A stretch of DNA of 64,000 bases from Actinomadura sp. KC06 (GTDB lineage: Bacteria > Actinomycetota > Actinomycetes > Streptosporangiales > Streptosporangiaceae): NCBI RefSeq assembly GCF_004348735.1, contig NZ_SMKT01000014.1, forward strand, positions 1 to 64,000, read 5' to 3'. Shown here piece by piece: positions 49,918 to 60,776 of the stretch. Position 1 is the first letter of the stretch; every line of letters begins with the position of its first letter. The notes under the pieces are model-generated. The model saw nothing but the letters and a program-made list of their open reading frames with translations, was not told the DNA's origin and did not search any database. Made by a program: the position numbers and the translations under genes.

Positions 49918-50283
49918 ATGGAGGACCACAACCGGGCCATCGAGGCCGCGAAGCTCCGTCTCCTCGCCACCTACGGGCTGGTGATCAAGGCGCTGCAGAT
50001 GCTGCCCATCCCCATCGAGGTTCCCGCCGTCCTGGACAGCATGTGGACGGCCGAGATCCACGAGAGCCTCACCCGCACCTACGACCTCCTGAACGACCTC
50101 CCCATGCAGGAGCCGCTCAGGGCCCAGGTCAAGGTGATGGTGATCGACTGGATCTCCGCCGCCGACTACCTGTTCGACGCGCAGGAGGAATTCGCGGACT
50201 GGAAGACCGACTTCGCGCTCATCCAAGCCGAACGAATCACCGCCAGCTGGCACCTCGTGAAGGCGATGCACGACCGGAAGTGA
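49918..50283 (+). CDS. Hypothetical protein, paralogue of 47821 gene
   Basis: 121 residues, helical: AKLRLLATYGLVIKALQMLP, then IPIEVPAVLDSMW and DLPMQEPLRAQVKVMVIDWI. ATG 49918 follows GGAAGGAAGACCG. Homology to 47821-48204 plus the shared promoter suggests a duplicated gene unit. Function unknown. Confidence 0.7.
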   Translation: MEDHNRAIEAAKLRLLATYGLVIKALQMLPIPIEVPAVLDSMWTAEIHESLTRTYDLLNDLPMQEPLRAQVKVMVIDWISAADYLFDAQEEFADWKTDFALIQAERITASWHLVKAMHDRK

Positions 50284-50354
50284 CCACCCGCCGCCCCGGC
50301 ACCCAGCCGGGGCGCCCCCCTTCCCCTGCGAAACAACCTGCGAGCACAAGAAAC

Positions 50355-50402
50355 GGGGCCGGCGGTACAGGCGCGAACGCCTGGTGAGACACCGCCGGCC
50401 CC
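50355..50402 (+). terminator. Nested terminator hairpin
   Basis: Outer perfect 12-bp stem GGGGCCGGCGGT / ACCGCCGGCCCC enclosing an inner perfect 6-bp stem CAGGCG-CGAA-CGCCTG. It ends the transcript of the 49918 gene. Confidence 0.85.
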
Positions 50403-50540
50403 ATCGCAGATCGACCTCAACAGGGAGGCTCACTCCAGGATACGCCGCAGCCGGCCGCGCCCACAGCCCACCAAGCCGAGAACGCCAGCCGGCACACCCG
50501 GCCGCCGGCCGCCGGCCGCCGCAGCCGCGCATGACGCATC

Positions 50541-50774
50541 ATGAACCTTGTGATCGTCAGACGAGTTCCGGGCGGGATCCTCGCCGACCGTGAAGCGCTG
50601 TCGGTGGAACACGGCCGCTCACAGGCCACCATCCGCGCGCGATGCACGCCCGTGGCCTGCGACATCGGCACCCGCAGAGCCCTCTACTGGTCGCACGAAG
50701 TACGCGAAATGACCCTCGCCACACCGAAGCGGCGTCGGAAACTTGCGGAAACGGACGCCCTTATAGCACCCTGA
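50541..50774 (+). CDS. Small basic DNA-binding-like protein
   Basis: 77 residues: ADREALSVEHGRSQATIRAR, then RRALYWSHEVREMTLATPKR. The EHGRSQATIRARC part could be an HTH. No clear ribosome binding site; kept with modest confidence. Confidence 0.5.
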   Translation: MNLVIVRRVPGGILADREALSVEHGRSQATIRARCTPVACDIGTRRALYWSHEVREMTLATPKRRRKLAETDALIAP

Positions 50775-50886
50775 TCGCAGTACCACCCGTATCTTCAGAG
50801 CCCGGCCACCGCGCCGGGCTCGCGCACGTTCAGACCCCCGCCATTCCTCTGCGAAAGCCCGACGCGACACCCCGGCTTCCGCGGGC

Positions 50887-51222
50887 TCAGCTTCCGGCGG
50901 CGCGGTTCCTCCGCTTCGACGCCGCCACGGCGACGAGCAGCACGAGACCGGCCACGCCGAGACCCCGCGACGCGTACGCCGGCCCGGATCGCGCCGCCTC
51001 GCACCGGTCGTCGACCGCCTCCACGGCGACGAGCCCGGCGCCGGTCGCGTCGGTGACGACGTCGTAGGTATCGAATGCGTAGGTAGGGCGCAGCGCCGAT
51101 CCGCAGCTGGCCGTGCCGACGCCGACGTTGGCGTGGACCGGCCAGAACCCGACCGCGATCGCGAGGATGAGCGCGCCGGTCGCGGCGAGGCCGAGGGCTC
51201 GTGCGTTGTTCACGTCCCGCAT
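50887..51222 (-). CDS. Small membrane protein
   Basis: 111 residues with two hydrophobic helices, one at the start (ALGLAATGALILAIAVGFWP) and one at the end (GLGVAGLVLLVAVAAS), and a Cys-containing external loop between (GTASCGSALRP; DDRCEAA), possibly a disulfide. Leftward. It may be a surface or exclusion protein; function unknown. Confidence 0.6.
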   Translation of the reverse strand: MRDVNNARALGLAATGALILAIAVGFWPVHANVGVGTASCGSALRPTYAFDTYDVVTDATGAGLVAVEAVDDRCEAARSGPAYASRGLGVAGLVLLVAVAASKRRNRAAGS

Positions 51223-51345
51223 CCTCCAGCCGAAACGGCCGGGCTGCGCAGCCTCGGCCGGATGAGGCCAGATCGGACAACCCGGGCCGGCGGTCGCGCG
51301 ACGTGCCCGCCCGGGCGCCATCCACACCGAAAGGCCCGCGAAGCC

Positions 51346-51663
51346 ATGCCCGACACCACCACCGCACCCGCCGCCGAAGCCCCGTACCTGACGCTCCGCT
51401 CGGAGAAGGTCCAGACCCTCCCCGACATGGCCCGCGCCGAGGTGCTCGGCTGGCTGCAGGACGCGACGCCCGACCCGGACGTGGTCTACCGCGTCACCTT
51501 CGACCCGCGCGCCGGTGCCACGGCCCCGTTGTACGTCACCGAGATTGAGCGGGACGACTCGTCCCCGGTCCTGGCCCGCGTCCATGTCGTCCCCGGCGCC
51601 GGCGCGCCCCCGCTCCCGGTACACCTGCGCGACCTGTTCGACCCCTGCGACGACATCCTCTGA
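51346..51663 (+). CDS. Hypothetical protein before the terminase
   Basis: 105 residues: YLTLRSEKVQTLPDMARAEV, then VVYRVTFDPRAGATAPLYVT. Beta-rich. It is the first gene of the packaging/head module and might be a small packaging factor, but no family is recognised. Confidence 0.55.
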   Translation: MPDTTTAPAAEAPYLTLRSEKVQTLPDMARAEVLGWLQDATPDPDVVYRVTFDPRAGATAPLYVTEIERDDSSPVLARVHVVPGAGAPPLPVHLRDLFDPCDDIL

Positions 51664-51692
51664 CCGCCTCACCGAGGCGCCGGGGGTGAATC

Positions 51693-53138
51693 GTGGCTGT
51701 CGACCTCGCATGGGAGTACGCCGCCCGCCAGTTCGACCCGCCCCCGGTCAGCCCGTACCTGGGGAACCCGGTCGGCTGGATGACCGAGAGGCTCGGCGCG
51801 CACCTGTGGTCGAAGCAGCGCGAGATCGCCGAGTCCGTAGTGGCGAACAAACGCACGGCGGTGAAGTCGTGCCACAACGCCGGCAAGTCGTGGATCGCGG
51901 CGCAGATCGCGGGCTACTGGATCGACGTCCACCCGCCCGGCGAAGCTTTCATCGTCTCCACCGCCCCCTCGTATCCGCAGGTGCACGCGATCCTCTGGGA
52001 AGAGATCCGCAAGACGGCCAAGAACCCGCAGGGTGATCCCCTACCGGGCCGAGTCCTGCAGAGCGACGAGTGGAAGCTCGACGACGGCACCCTCGTCGGA
52101 TGGGGCCGCAAACCCGCAGACACCGACCAGCACGGCTTCCAGGGCATCCACCGCAAGTACGTCCTGGTCATCCTCGACGAGGCGTGCGGCATCCCCGAGC
52201 AGCTCTGGACCGCGGTCGAGGCGATCACGACCACCGACACGTGCCGGATCCTGGCGATCGGGAACCCCGACGACCCCAACACCGAGTTCGGGAACGTCTG
52301 CAAACCCGGCTCCGGCTGGAAAGTCATCCGCATCTCCGGGCTCGACACCCCGAACTTCACCGGCGAGGAAGTCCCCGACGCCGTCCGCGAGCTGATGCTG
52401 TCCCCCGAGTGGGTGGAGGACAAGCGGCGCCGCTGGGGTGAGAACTCCCCCCGCTTCATCTCCAAGTGCCTTGGCGACTTCCCCGAGATCGGCAACGACA
52501 CCCTGATCTCGCCGCGCTGGATCGAGGCCGCGCAGGCCCGCGCGTTGGAACCCGGCCCGTGGTCGGTGCTCGGCGTGGACGTGGCCCGGTTCGGCTCCGA
52601 CGAAACGATCCTCGCGCTGGCCCGCGGCCCGGTGGTCAGGATCGTCGGGGAGCACGCCAAGCTCCGCACGACCGAGACCACCGGCCACGTGATCGTCGCC
52701 AAGGGCGAGCACGGCGTCGACGAGATCCGCGTGGACGGTGTCGGCGTCGGATCCGGCGTCGTCGACCAGCTCCTCGAAGCCGGCCACGACGTGGTGGACA
52801 TGCAGTCAGGCGCCGCCGCGCTCGACTCCGAGCACTACGCCAACGCCCGCGCCGAGTGGTGGTGGGGCCTGCGGCAGCGGTTCGAGGACGGCGACATCGA
52901 CATCGACCCCGACGATGACGAGCTCGCCGCGCAGCTCGGCACGGTGAAGTACAAGTACACCGCCCGCGGCCAGGTGCTGATCGAGTCCAAGGACGACATG
53001 AAGAAGCGCGGCGTCCCGTCTCCGGACCGGGCGGACGCGGTGATGCTCGCCAAGGCCCACGTGTTGCCGCCGGAGGAGCTAGTCGAGGACGAGGACCTGG
53101 ACGACGAGATCGGCGGCTACTCGATCAGCGACTACTAG
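51693..53138 (+). CDS. terL: Terminase large subunit
   Basis: 481 residues. The ATPase has Walker A SCHNAGKS (59-66), Walker B VLVILDEA (157-164) and the coupling motif AIGNPDD (188-194). The nuclease domain has GVDVARFGSDET with D296, and a late aspartate in DRADAVMLA. It pumps DNA into the prohead through the portal and cuts it. GTG start at 51693. Confidence 0.95.
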   Translation: MAVDLAWEYAARQFDPPPVSPYLGNPVGWMTERLGAHLWSKQREIAESVVANKRTAVKSCHNAGKSWIAAQIAGYWIDVHPPGEAFIVSTAPSYPQVHAILWEEIRKTAKNPQGDPLPGRVLQSDEWKLDDGTLVGWGRKPADTDQHGFQGIHRKYVLVILDEACGIPEQLWTAVEAITTTDTCRILAIGNPDDPNTEFGNVCKPGSGWKVIRISGLDTPNFTGEEVPDAVRELMLSPEWVEDKRRRWGENSPRFISKCLGDFPEIGNDTLISPRWIEAAQARALEPGPWSVLGVDVARFGSDETILALARGPVVRIVGEHAKLRTTETTGHVIVAKGEHGVDEIRVDGVGVGSGVVDQLLEAGHDVVDMQSGAAALDSEHYANARAEWWWGLRQRFEDGDIDIDPDDDELAAQLGTVKYKYTARGQVLIESKDDMKKRGVPSPDRADAVMLAKAHVLPPEELVEDEDLDDEIGGYSISDY

Positions 53139-53152
53139 CGCGGGAGGTGGCC

Positions 53153-54868
53153 GTGACCGTCCTCGATCGCCTCCAGGAAAGCGTCCAGGGGCTCTACGAC
53201 CGGGCCACCGGCCGGTCCGCGCGGCTGTGGCTGGCCGAGTCGGCGCGGGCCGAGCGGGAAATGCGGCTCCACCTCGAAGAGACGATCTCGGACCTCGAAA
53301 ACCGGATGAACGAGCCGGGCTGGCAGCGGCTCACAGCCCTGGCGGACCAGGAGTTCAGCCGCGAGGGGCTGCGGCAGATCACGGCCGTCTGCCGGATCAT
53401 GGCGATCAAGAACAGCCTGATCAAACGGGGACTGTCGCTGCGCGCGAGCTACATCTGGGGGCAGGGCGTCCAGACGTCCGCCCGCGCCCAGGGCAAACGG
53501 CCGGGGGAGCAGGACGTCAACGCCGTCGTCCAGCGGTGGCTCGACGACCCGTCGAACCGGCGGACGTTCACCGGCCTCGGTGCGTGCGAGGACCTGGAGC
53601 GGGCGCTCGGGAGCGATGGAAACCTGTTCTTCGCGCTGTTCACCCGCCCGAAGACCGGCCGCGTGCAGGTGCGGACGCTGCCGTGGGACGAGATCACCGA
53701 CGTCATCAGCAACCCGCAGGACAGGTCCGAGCCGTGGTTCTACCGGCGGGAATGGTACGAGGAGGAGCAGACCGGCTCCGGGGTCGTCGACCGGCGCCGC
53801 ATCGCCTATTACCCGGCGCTCGGGTACCGGCCCCGCCTCCGTCCCCGCAAGCTGTCGTTCCCGGGGCACGGCGACGGCGGCCTGGTCGAGGTGCTATGGG
53901 ACGCGCCCGTCCTCCACGTCGCGGTCAACAGCCCGCTGCACTGGAAATGGGGCATCCCCGACTCCTACGCCGCCGTGGACTGGGCACGCGCCTACACCGA
54001 GTTCCTCACGGACTGGGCGCGGCTGATCAAGGCCCTGTCGCGTTTCGCGTGGAAGCTCACCACGCCCGGCCGTAAGCAAGCGCAGGCCCGCGCCCGCATC
54101 GGCGCCACACCCTCCCACGATCGGCTCTCGGGCGAACCGAACACCGCCGGCGCGACGGCGCTACTGCCGCCGGACATGGCACTGGAATCCGTCCCCAAGT
54201 CCGGCGCGACGATCGACAGCGAGTCCGGCCGCCCGCTCGCGGCGATGATCGCGGCCGCCCTGGACCTGCCGGTCACGATGCTGCTCGGCGACCCCGGCGT
54301 CACCGGGAACCGAGCCACCGCCCAAACCCTTGACCAGCCGACCGAGCTGGCCATGCAGATGCGCCGCGAACTGTGGACCGACGTCCGCCGCACCATCCTC
54401 GACTACGTCATCGACCAGGCCGTGAAGGCACCCATGGGCCCCCTGCGCGGCACGATCACCCTGGACGAGGACGGCCGCGAGGTCATCGAGCTGGACGGCG
54501 ACACCGACCGCACCGTCGACATCACCTGGCCCGACCTCGACGACATCGATCCGCTACAGGTGATCCAGGCGATCACCACTGCGGACGGAACCACCTACAT
54601 CCCGCCGCTGGTCGTGGTCCGGCTACTGCTGGAGGCCCTCGGCCTGAAGAACGTCGACGAGATCCTCGACCAGGTCACCGACGACAACGGCGAGTTCCTC
54701 TCGCCCAGCGGCGCGCTCGGCGCGGCCGGGCAGGCAGCGATCGACGCGTTCAACCGCGGTGAGGACCCCGCCGCCGCAGTCGGCGGCCGTGACCGCGGCG
54801 AACCCACCAGCGCCGACGACGACCCCGAGGACGAGAACGCACGCCGACCCGAGCCCGCGAACGCCTGA
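53153..54868 (+). CDS. Portal protein
   Basis: 571 residues. The early helix-rich part (MAIKNSLIKRGLSLRASYIW) and the AALDLPVTMLLGDPGVTGNR core, typical of siphovirus portals of this actinophage group, form the dodecameric DNA channel. It follows terL as usual. GTG 53153 chosen because GGGAGG lies six bases before; GTG 53147 is possible. The C-terminal 50 residues are acidic and flexible. Confidence 0.88.
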   Translation: MTVLDRLQESVQGLYDRATGRSARLWLAESARAEREMRLHLEETISDLENRMNEPGWQRLTALADQEFSREGLRQITAVCRIMAIKNSLIKRGLSLRASYIWGQGVQTSARAQGKRPGEQDVNAVVQRWLDDPSNRRTFTGLGACEDLERALGSDGNLFFALFTRPKTGRVQVRTLPWDEITDVISNPQDRSEPWFYRREWYEEEQTGSGVVDRRRIAYYPALGYRPRLRPRKLSFPGHGDGGLVEVLWDAPVLHVAVNSPLHWKWGIPDSYAAVDWARAYTEFLTDWARLIKALSRFAWKLTTPGRKQAQARARIGATPSHDRLSGEPNTAGATALLPPDMALESVPKSGATIDSESGRPLAAMIAAALDLPVTMLLGDPGVTGNRATAQTLDQPTELAMQMRRELWTDVRRTILDYVIDQAVKAPMGPLRGTITLDEDGREVIELDGDTDRTVDITWPDLDDIDPLQVIQAITTADGTTYIPPLVVVRLLLEALGLKNVDEILDQVTDDNGEFLSPSGALGAAGQAAIDAFNRGEDPAAAVGGRDRGEPTSADDDPEDENARRPEPANA

Positions 54869-54873
54869 CCACG

Positions 54874-55899
54874 ATGCCGGTCACCGCGGCCTCCCTCGAT
54901 GCCGCATCCGCGGACCGTGCCGCTACCGGCGACCGGATCGACCAGGTCACCCGCGACCTCACCGCAGCGTGGGCCACCACGTGGACCGCGCAGGAAGCAC
55001 AGCTCGGGTCAGTGCTCGCCGGTCTCCTCGCCGCGGCCGGGGCATGGCCGACCCGCCGGCAGCTCACCGCGTCGTTCCGGCTGCAGATCACGATCGCCAT
55101 GCTGCAGCAGACATTCGTGCGGCTCGCCGACCGTGCCGCGTCCGTCATCGGCGCGGCGGCCGAGGCCGCAGCCCGGGAATCCGCGGCCGCGCAGGCGAGG
55201 ATGATCGCCGCGCAGCTCCCGCCCGGTGTGACACTCGCCGACGGCGCCGCGACCGTCACCGACGACCAGATCGCCGAGATCGCGCGCCGCGCCGCGCAGT
55301 CGGCGTCCGCGACCCTGCGGGACCTGCCGGGCGAAGTCGTCGGCGCCGTTCAGGGCGAGATCATCCACGGGCACGCCGACCTTGCGCGCGCAGTCGCGCA
55401 GGTCCTCGCCGCCGCCCGCCGGCACACATCCGCATCGCTCGCCCGGGTCCTGCTCGTCGCCCGCACCGAGATCATGGACGCTCACCGCGCCGCAGCCCAG
55501 GCCGCGCAGGACTCGGCCGCCTCCCTGCTCACCGGCTGGCGGTGGATTTCCGAACTGTCCTCGACGACATGCCCGGCGTGCTGGTCGATGCACGGCACCG
55601 ACCATCCCCTCACCGAGCCCGGGCCGCTCGACCACCCAGCCGGCCGGTGCCGCCGCGTCCCCGTCGTCAAGCCGTGGGCCGACCTCGGCCTGCCCGGCAC
55701 CGCACCCGCAGACGCCACCCCGGACGCCGAAACCGTGTTCCGGGCGCTGCCGCGCGCCGACCAGCTCCGCATCATGGGCCCCGGCCGCCTCCACCTCCTC
55801 GACACCGGCCAGATCACCTGGTCCGACCTCGCCCGCCGCCGCGACAACCCTGGCTGGCGCCCGTCCTTCACCGTCGCACCGCTCCGAGACCTCACCTGA
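54874..55899 (+). CDS. Minor head protein (Mu gpF/SPP1 gp7-like)
   Basis: 341 residues. The C-terminal STTCPACWSMHGTDHPLTEP, then HPAGRCRRVPV, is the conserved Cys/His block of the minor capsid family; the front is long helical (AARESAAAQARMIAAQLPPG; ARTEIMDAHRAAAQAAQDSA). It helps initiate head assembly at the portal and may help DNA ejection. Confidence 0.85.
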   Translation: MPVTAASLDAASADRAATGDRIDQVTRDLTAAWATTWTAQEAQLGSVLAGLLAAAGAWPTRRQLTASFRLQITIAMLQQTFVRLADRAASVIGAAAEAAARESAAAQARMIAAQLPPGVTLADGAATVTDDQIAEIARRAAQSASATLRDLPGEVVGAVQGEIIHGHADLARAVAQVLAAARRHTSASLARVLLVARTEIMDAHRAAAQAAQDSAASLLTGWRWISELSSTTCPACWSMHGTDHPLTEPGPLDHPAGRCRRVPVVKPWADLGLPGTAPADATPDAETVFRALPRADQLRIMGPGRLHLLDTGQITWSDLARRRDNPGWRPSFTVAPLRDLT

Positions 55900-55909
55900 G
55901 GAGAACTCT

Positions 55910-56275
55910 GTGGCCACCCGCAAAGCCCCTGCCAAGACGCCCGCCAAGGCCAAGACCGAGGACGAGACCCCGGCCAAGGACGCCACGCCGACCGAAGCGC
56001 CGTCCGGCCCGGCGTCCGAAGCAGGGACCGAGTCCGGGCTCGCCGAGCAGGCCGCGCAGATCGCCGCCGACGCCCGCGCCCTCGCCACCGGCACCCAGCA
56101 GGCCATCAGCGACCTGAACACCCGCTGCGTAGCCCTGCTCCGCGCTGACACGGGCGAGCACCCGGCGTCCACCGGCGGCGTGCAGCGCCTACCGATGGCG
56201 GCCACGGACCTTCTCCGCGCTCTGCGCTCGTACGGGGCCGTCGCCGCCGAGCTGGCCGCCGCCGCGCGGCGCTGA
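55910..56275 (+). CDS. Ala-rich hypothetical head-region protein
   Basis: 121 residues, Lys/Ala/Pro-rich start (RKAPAKTPAKAKTEDE) and helical end (AAQIAADARALATGTQQAIS). Possibly an accessory head factor by position. Confidence 0.5.
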   Translation: MATRKAPAKTPAKAKTEDETPAKDATPTEAPSGPASEAGTESGLAEQAAQIAADARALATGTQQAISDLNTRCVALLRADTGEHPASTGGVQRLPMAATDLLRALRSYGAVAAELAAAARR

Positions 56276-56311
56276 CCGGCCGCCCCCGACCACGCAGATG
56301 GAGGTCTGACC

Positions 56312-58132
<1,821 letters not shown>

Positions 58133-58148
58133 CAGGAGATCAGCACAG

Positions 58149-58523
58149 ATGGCCAAGAACGAGATCTTCAAGGACGGCGATGACCTGTCGGTCACCGTGT
58201 CGCACCCCACGTCCCCGGTCTCGGGTGACCCGGTGCGGTACGGCGAAATCGTCGGCGTCGCCACCACGACCGAGGACGCTGACAGCGGCAAGACGTCGGT
58301 CACGTTCAAGGGTGTGCACCTGCTGAGCGTGAAGGGCACGACCGGGTCGGACTCGGCCGTCGCGCCCGGCGACAAGCTCTACTACGTCGACGCGAACACC
58401 CCGCCCATCTCCAAGACCACCTCGGGCAGGTTCGTCGGCTACGCCTTCGAGGCTCCCGGCTACTCCGGCACTCTCGTCGCCGCCGGCGCGACCGCCACGA
58501 TCCCGGTCCGCCTGTCCAACTGA
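58149..58523 (+). CDS. Capsid decoration protein (DUF2190-like)
   Basis: 124 residues, beta-rich: KNEIFKDGDDLSVTVSHPTS, PVRYGEIVGVATTTEDADSG, GDKLYYVDANTPPISKTTSG. Family members stabilise the mature shell. It lies just before the major capsid gene, with a terminator between. Confidence 0.8.
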   Translation: MAKNEIFKDGDDLSVTVSHPTSPVSGDPVRYGEIVGVATTTEDADSGKTSVTFKGVHLLSVKGTTGSDSAVAPGDKLYYVDANTPPISKTTSGRFVGYAFEAPGYSGTLVAAGATATIPVRLSN

Positions 58524-58564
58524 CCGCCCGCCCGCCTTACCGGACGCCGGTCCTCCTTCTCCTC

Positions 58565-58594
58565 GCCTCCGCGCCCACGGCCCGGGGGCTTTTT
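58565..58594 (+). terminator. Intrinsic terminator before the major capsid gene
   Basis: Stem GCCTCCG (58565-58571) / CGGGGGC (58583-58589), one G-U, followed directly by TTTTT. It could raise capsid output relative to the genes upstream. Confidence 0.7.
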
Positions 58595-58636
58595 CATGCC
58601 CCGGCGCGGAGCGCCCGCAGCAAAAAGGAACCGCTC

Positions 58637-59797
58637 ATGGAACTGCTCGACCTGATCGAGAGCTACAACCACAGGGACGCCTCCGAGCGCACCCTGTACG
58701 CCCGGGAGGGCCGCCGGGTCCGCGGCGGCCGCAACGACCCCAAGTACAAGCGGGCCCTGGTCGAGGCCACCCGCCTGTACGGCGCCGTCCTGAAGGGCGA
58801 CGTCAAGGTCGACCGCCTCCAGGAGGCGATGACCACCTCGGATTTCCAGTACCTGTTCGCCGACATCCTCGACCGGCAGCTGCTCGCCAAGTACCAGCAC
58901 CGGAACGTGATGTGGGACCGGATCGCGCGCCGCGGCAGGGTCCGCGACTTCCGGAAGGTCAAGCGGTTCACCCTCGACGGCGGCGAGGCCGTCCTCGACG
59001 AGGTGCCGCAGAACACCGAGTACCCGGCCGCGGCCGTCACCGACGGCAAGTACGAGTACTCGGTCAAGAAGTACGGCAAGCGCCTCCCCTTTACGTGGGA
59101 GGACTTCATCAACGACGACCTGGACGCGCTGCGGGACATGCCCGACCGTCTCGCCAACTCCGCCCGGTTCTCCGAGGAGAAGTTCTTCACCAGCCTGTTC
59201 GCGGAGTCGACCGGGCCCGACTCGGACTTCTACAGCACCGGGAACAAGAACATCGTCACCGGCAACCCCGCACTGGCGATCCCGGGCCTGAACACCGCCT
59301 TCAATGTGCTGGCGGCGCAGAAGGACACAGACGGCAACCCGATCTACATCAACGCCGTCACTCTCGTCGTGCCGCCCGCGCTGGAGATCACGGCGCTGAA
59401 CATCATCAACGCCACCGAGATCCTCGCGGCGGACGGCGGCGGCGATGGCACCGGCAACAACCAGCTCCGCGTCACCAACTGGATGCGCAACCGCGTCACG
59501 CTGGTCGTGGACCCGTGGCTCCCGATCATCGACACCACCTCGGGGAACTCCGCCTGGTACCTGTTCGCCGACCCGTCGGTGGGCCGGCCCGCGATGGAGA
59601 TCGGTTTTCTCGTCGGCCACGAGACCCCGGAGCTGTTCATGCAGTCCCCGAACGCCGTCCGGGTGGGCGGCGGCACGGTCGACCCGATGGACGGCGACTT
59701 CCGCACCGACGCGATCGACTACAAGGTCCGGTACGTGTTCGGCGGCACCAAGATGGACCCCAAGTCCTCGGTGGCCTCCACCGGCGCCGGGTCGTGA
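58637..59797 (+). CDS. Major capsid protein (HK97 fold)
   Basis: 386 residues: TTSDFQYLFADILDRQLLAK, KKYGKRLPFTWEDFINDDLD, YSTGNKNIVTGNPALAIPGL, and the late FLVGHETPELFMQSPNAVRV, ending KVRYVFGGTKMDPKSS. This matches the major capsid of actinophage siphoviruses. ATG after AAAAAGGAACCGCTC, so likely strong translation. Confidence 0.92.
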   Translation: MELLDLIESYNHRDASERTLYAREGRRVRGGRNDPKYKRALVEATRLYGAVLKGDVKVDRLQEAMTTSDFQYLFADILDRQLLAKYQHRNVMWDRIARRGRVRDFRKVKRFTLDGGEAVLDEVPQNTEYPAAAVTDGKYEYSVKKYGKRLPFTWEDFINDDLDALRDMPDRLANSARFSEEKFFTSLFAESTGPDSDFYSTGNKNIVTGNPALAIPGLNTAFNVLAAQKDTDGNPIYINAVTLVVPPALEITALNIINATEILAADGGGDGTGNNQLRVTNWMRNRVTLVVDPWLPIIDTTSGNSAWYLFADPSVGRPAMEIGFLVGHETPELFMQSPNAVRVGGGTVDPMDGDFRTDAIDYKVRYVFGGTKMDPKSSVASTGAGS

Positions 59798-59819
59798 CAG
59801 CCCTAGGCGGGCGTGATCG

Positions 59820-60092
59820 GTGGCTGCAGTGAGTGCGCTGCCGCCACCGATCTCGGTCACCGACCACTACCTGGCCGCGATCCACGACCGGCTGGGCGAG
59901 ATCTGCGACCGGCTCCCCGCCAAGGCGGAACAGCCGGCCGAGGGGCAGCCGGTGGAACTGCGCGAGCCCGCGCCACCACCGGCCACCCCGCCCCGCCCGC
60001 TCACCGAGCCGGCTCGTCCGGCCCGCAAACCACCAGCCCGCAAGGCGGCGGCACGGACGCCGCCGCGCACCCGAACCAGGAAGGGCACCTGA
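59820..60092 (+). CDS. Small Pro/Ala-rich protein
   Basis: 90 residues from GTG 59820. The start ISVTDHYLAAIHDRLGEICD is helical; the rest is a basic Pro-rich tail. Similar genes lie behind the capsid gene in actinophages. Function unknown. Confidence 0.6.
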   Translation: MAAVSALPPPISVTDHYLAAIHDRLGEICDRLPAKAEQPAEGQPVELREPAPPPATPPRPLTEPARPARKPPARKAAARTPPRTRTRKGT

Positions 60093-60093
60093 C

Positions 60094-60363
60094 ATGGGCC
60101 TTACCGCCAAGGGCGAATCGGGCGGCCTCGCCACCCTCGACGCCGACGGCCACGTCCCCGCCGAGCAGCTCGGCGACGCGGGCGGCTTCTCGCAGGGCGC
60201 CGCTGTCAGCGATGTCGCCGCGCTCACCTCCTCCGCAGCGTCAGGCGGGGAGGCGCCCACCGAGGCCGAGTACAACGCGCTGCGAACCGACGTCGCCGCG
60301 ATCCGGACGACGGTCAACGCTCTCCTGGCGTCGCTGCGCGCCGCCGGGCAGATCGACACCTGA
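60094..60363 (+). CDS. Small Ala-rich structural-type protein
   Basis: 89 residues. TLDADGHVPAEQLGDAGG recalls the repeats of tail-fibre or decoration ends; the C-terminal end is helical (RTTVNALLASLRAAGQ). Role unknown. Confidence 0.55.
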   Translation: MGLTAKGESGGLATLDADGHVPAEQLGDAGGFSQGAAVSDVAALTSSAASGGEAPTEAEYNALRTDVAAIRTTVNALLASLRAAGQIDT

Positions 60364-60379
60364 TCGGAAGGGGCAGGCG

Positions 60380-60776
60380 TTGGCCATCGACTACACCAGC
60401 GACCTCGGCCGGGTACGCCTGCTGATCCCCGACACCACCGAGGACGCGTTCCTGCTCACCGACGAGCAGATCGACACGTTCCTCGCCCTGGCGCGGCACC
60501 GGCACACCGCTGATCAAGCGGGCCGCCGCGAGCGCACTGGAGACCATCGCCTCCTCCGAAGCGCTCGTCAGCAAGAAGCTGCGCGACAAGGACCTGCAGA
60601 CCGACGGCCCGGCCGTCGCCAAGGAACTCCGCGACCGCGCAGCGAAGCTGCGTGACGAGGCCGACCAGGACGAGGACAACGACCTCGCCGACGGCGGTGG
60701 CCTGGACATCGTCGATTTCGTCGACCCGTTCACCCGCCGCTGGGGGCCCGAGGCCACCGAGCCGGAGGCATACTGA
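60380..60776 (+). pseudogene. Head-tail connector (gp6-like), one-base frameshift
   Basis: From TTG 60380: LAIDYTSDLGRVRLLIPDTT, then EDAFLLTDEQIDTFLALA. After about 60496 the good sequence is in the next frame: PLIKRAAASALETIASSEAL to VDFVDPFTRRWGPEATEPEA, stopping at 60774-60776. One missing C in GGCGCGGCA explains it. The gene should be essential for tail attachment, so an assembly error is likely if the phage is active. Confidence 0.8.

Noticed and set aside
58460-59860. 466-codon minus-strand frame opposite the major capsid gene
   Set aside because: Shadow of the capsid gene.
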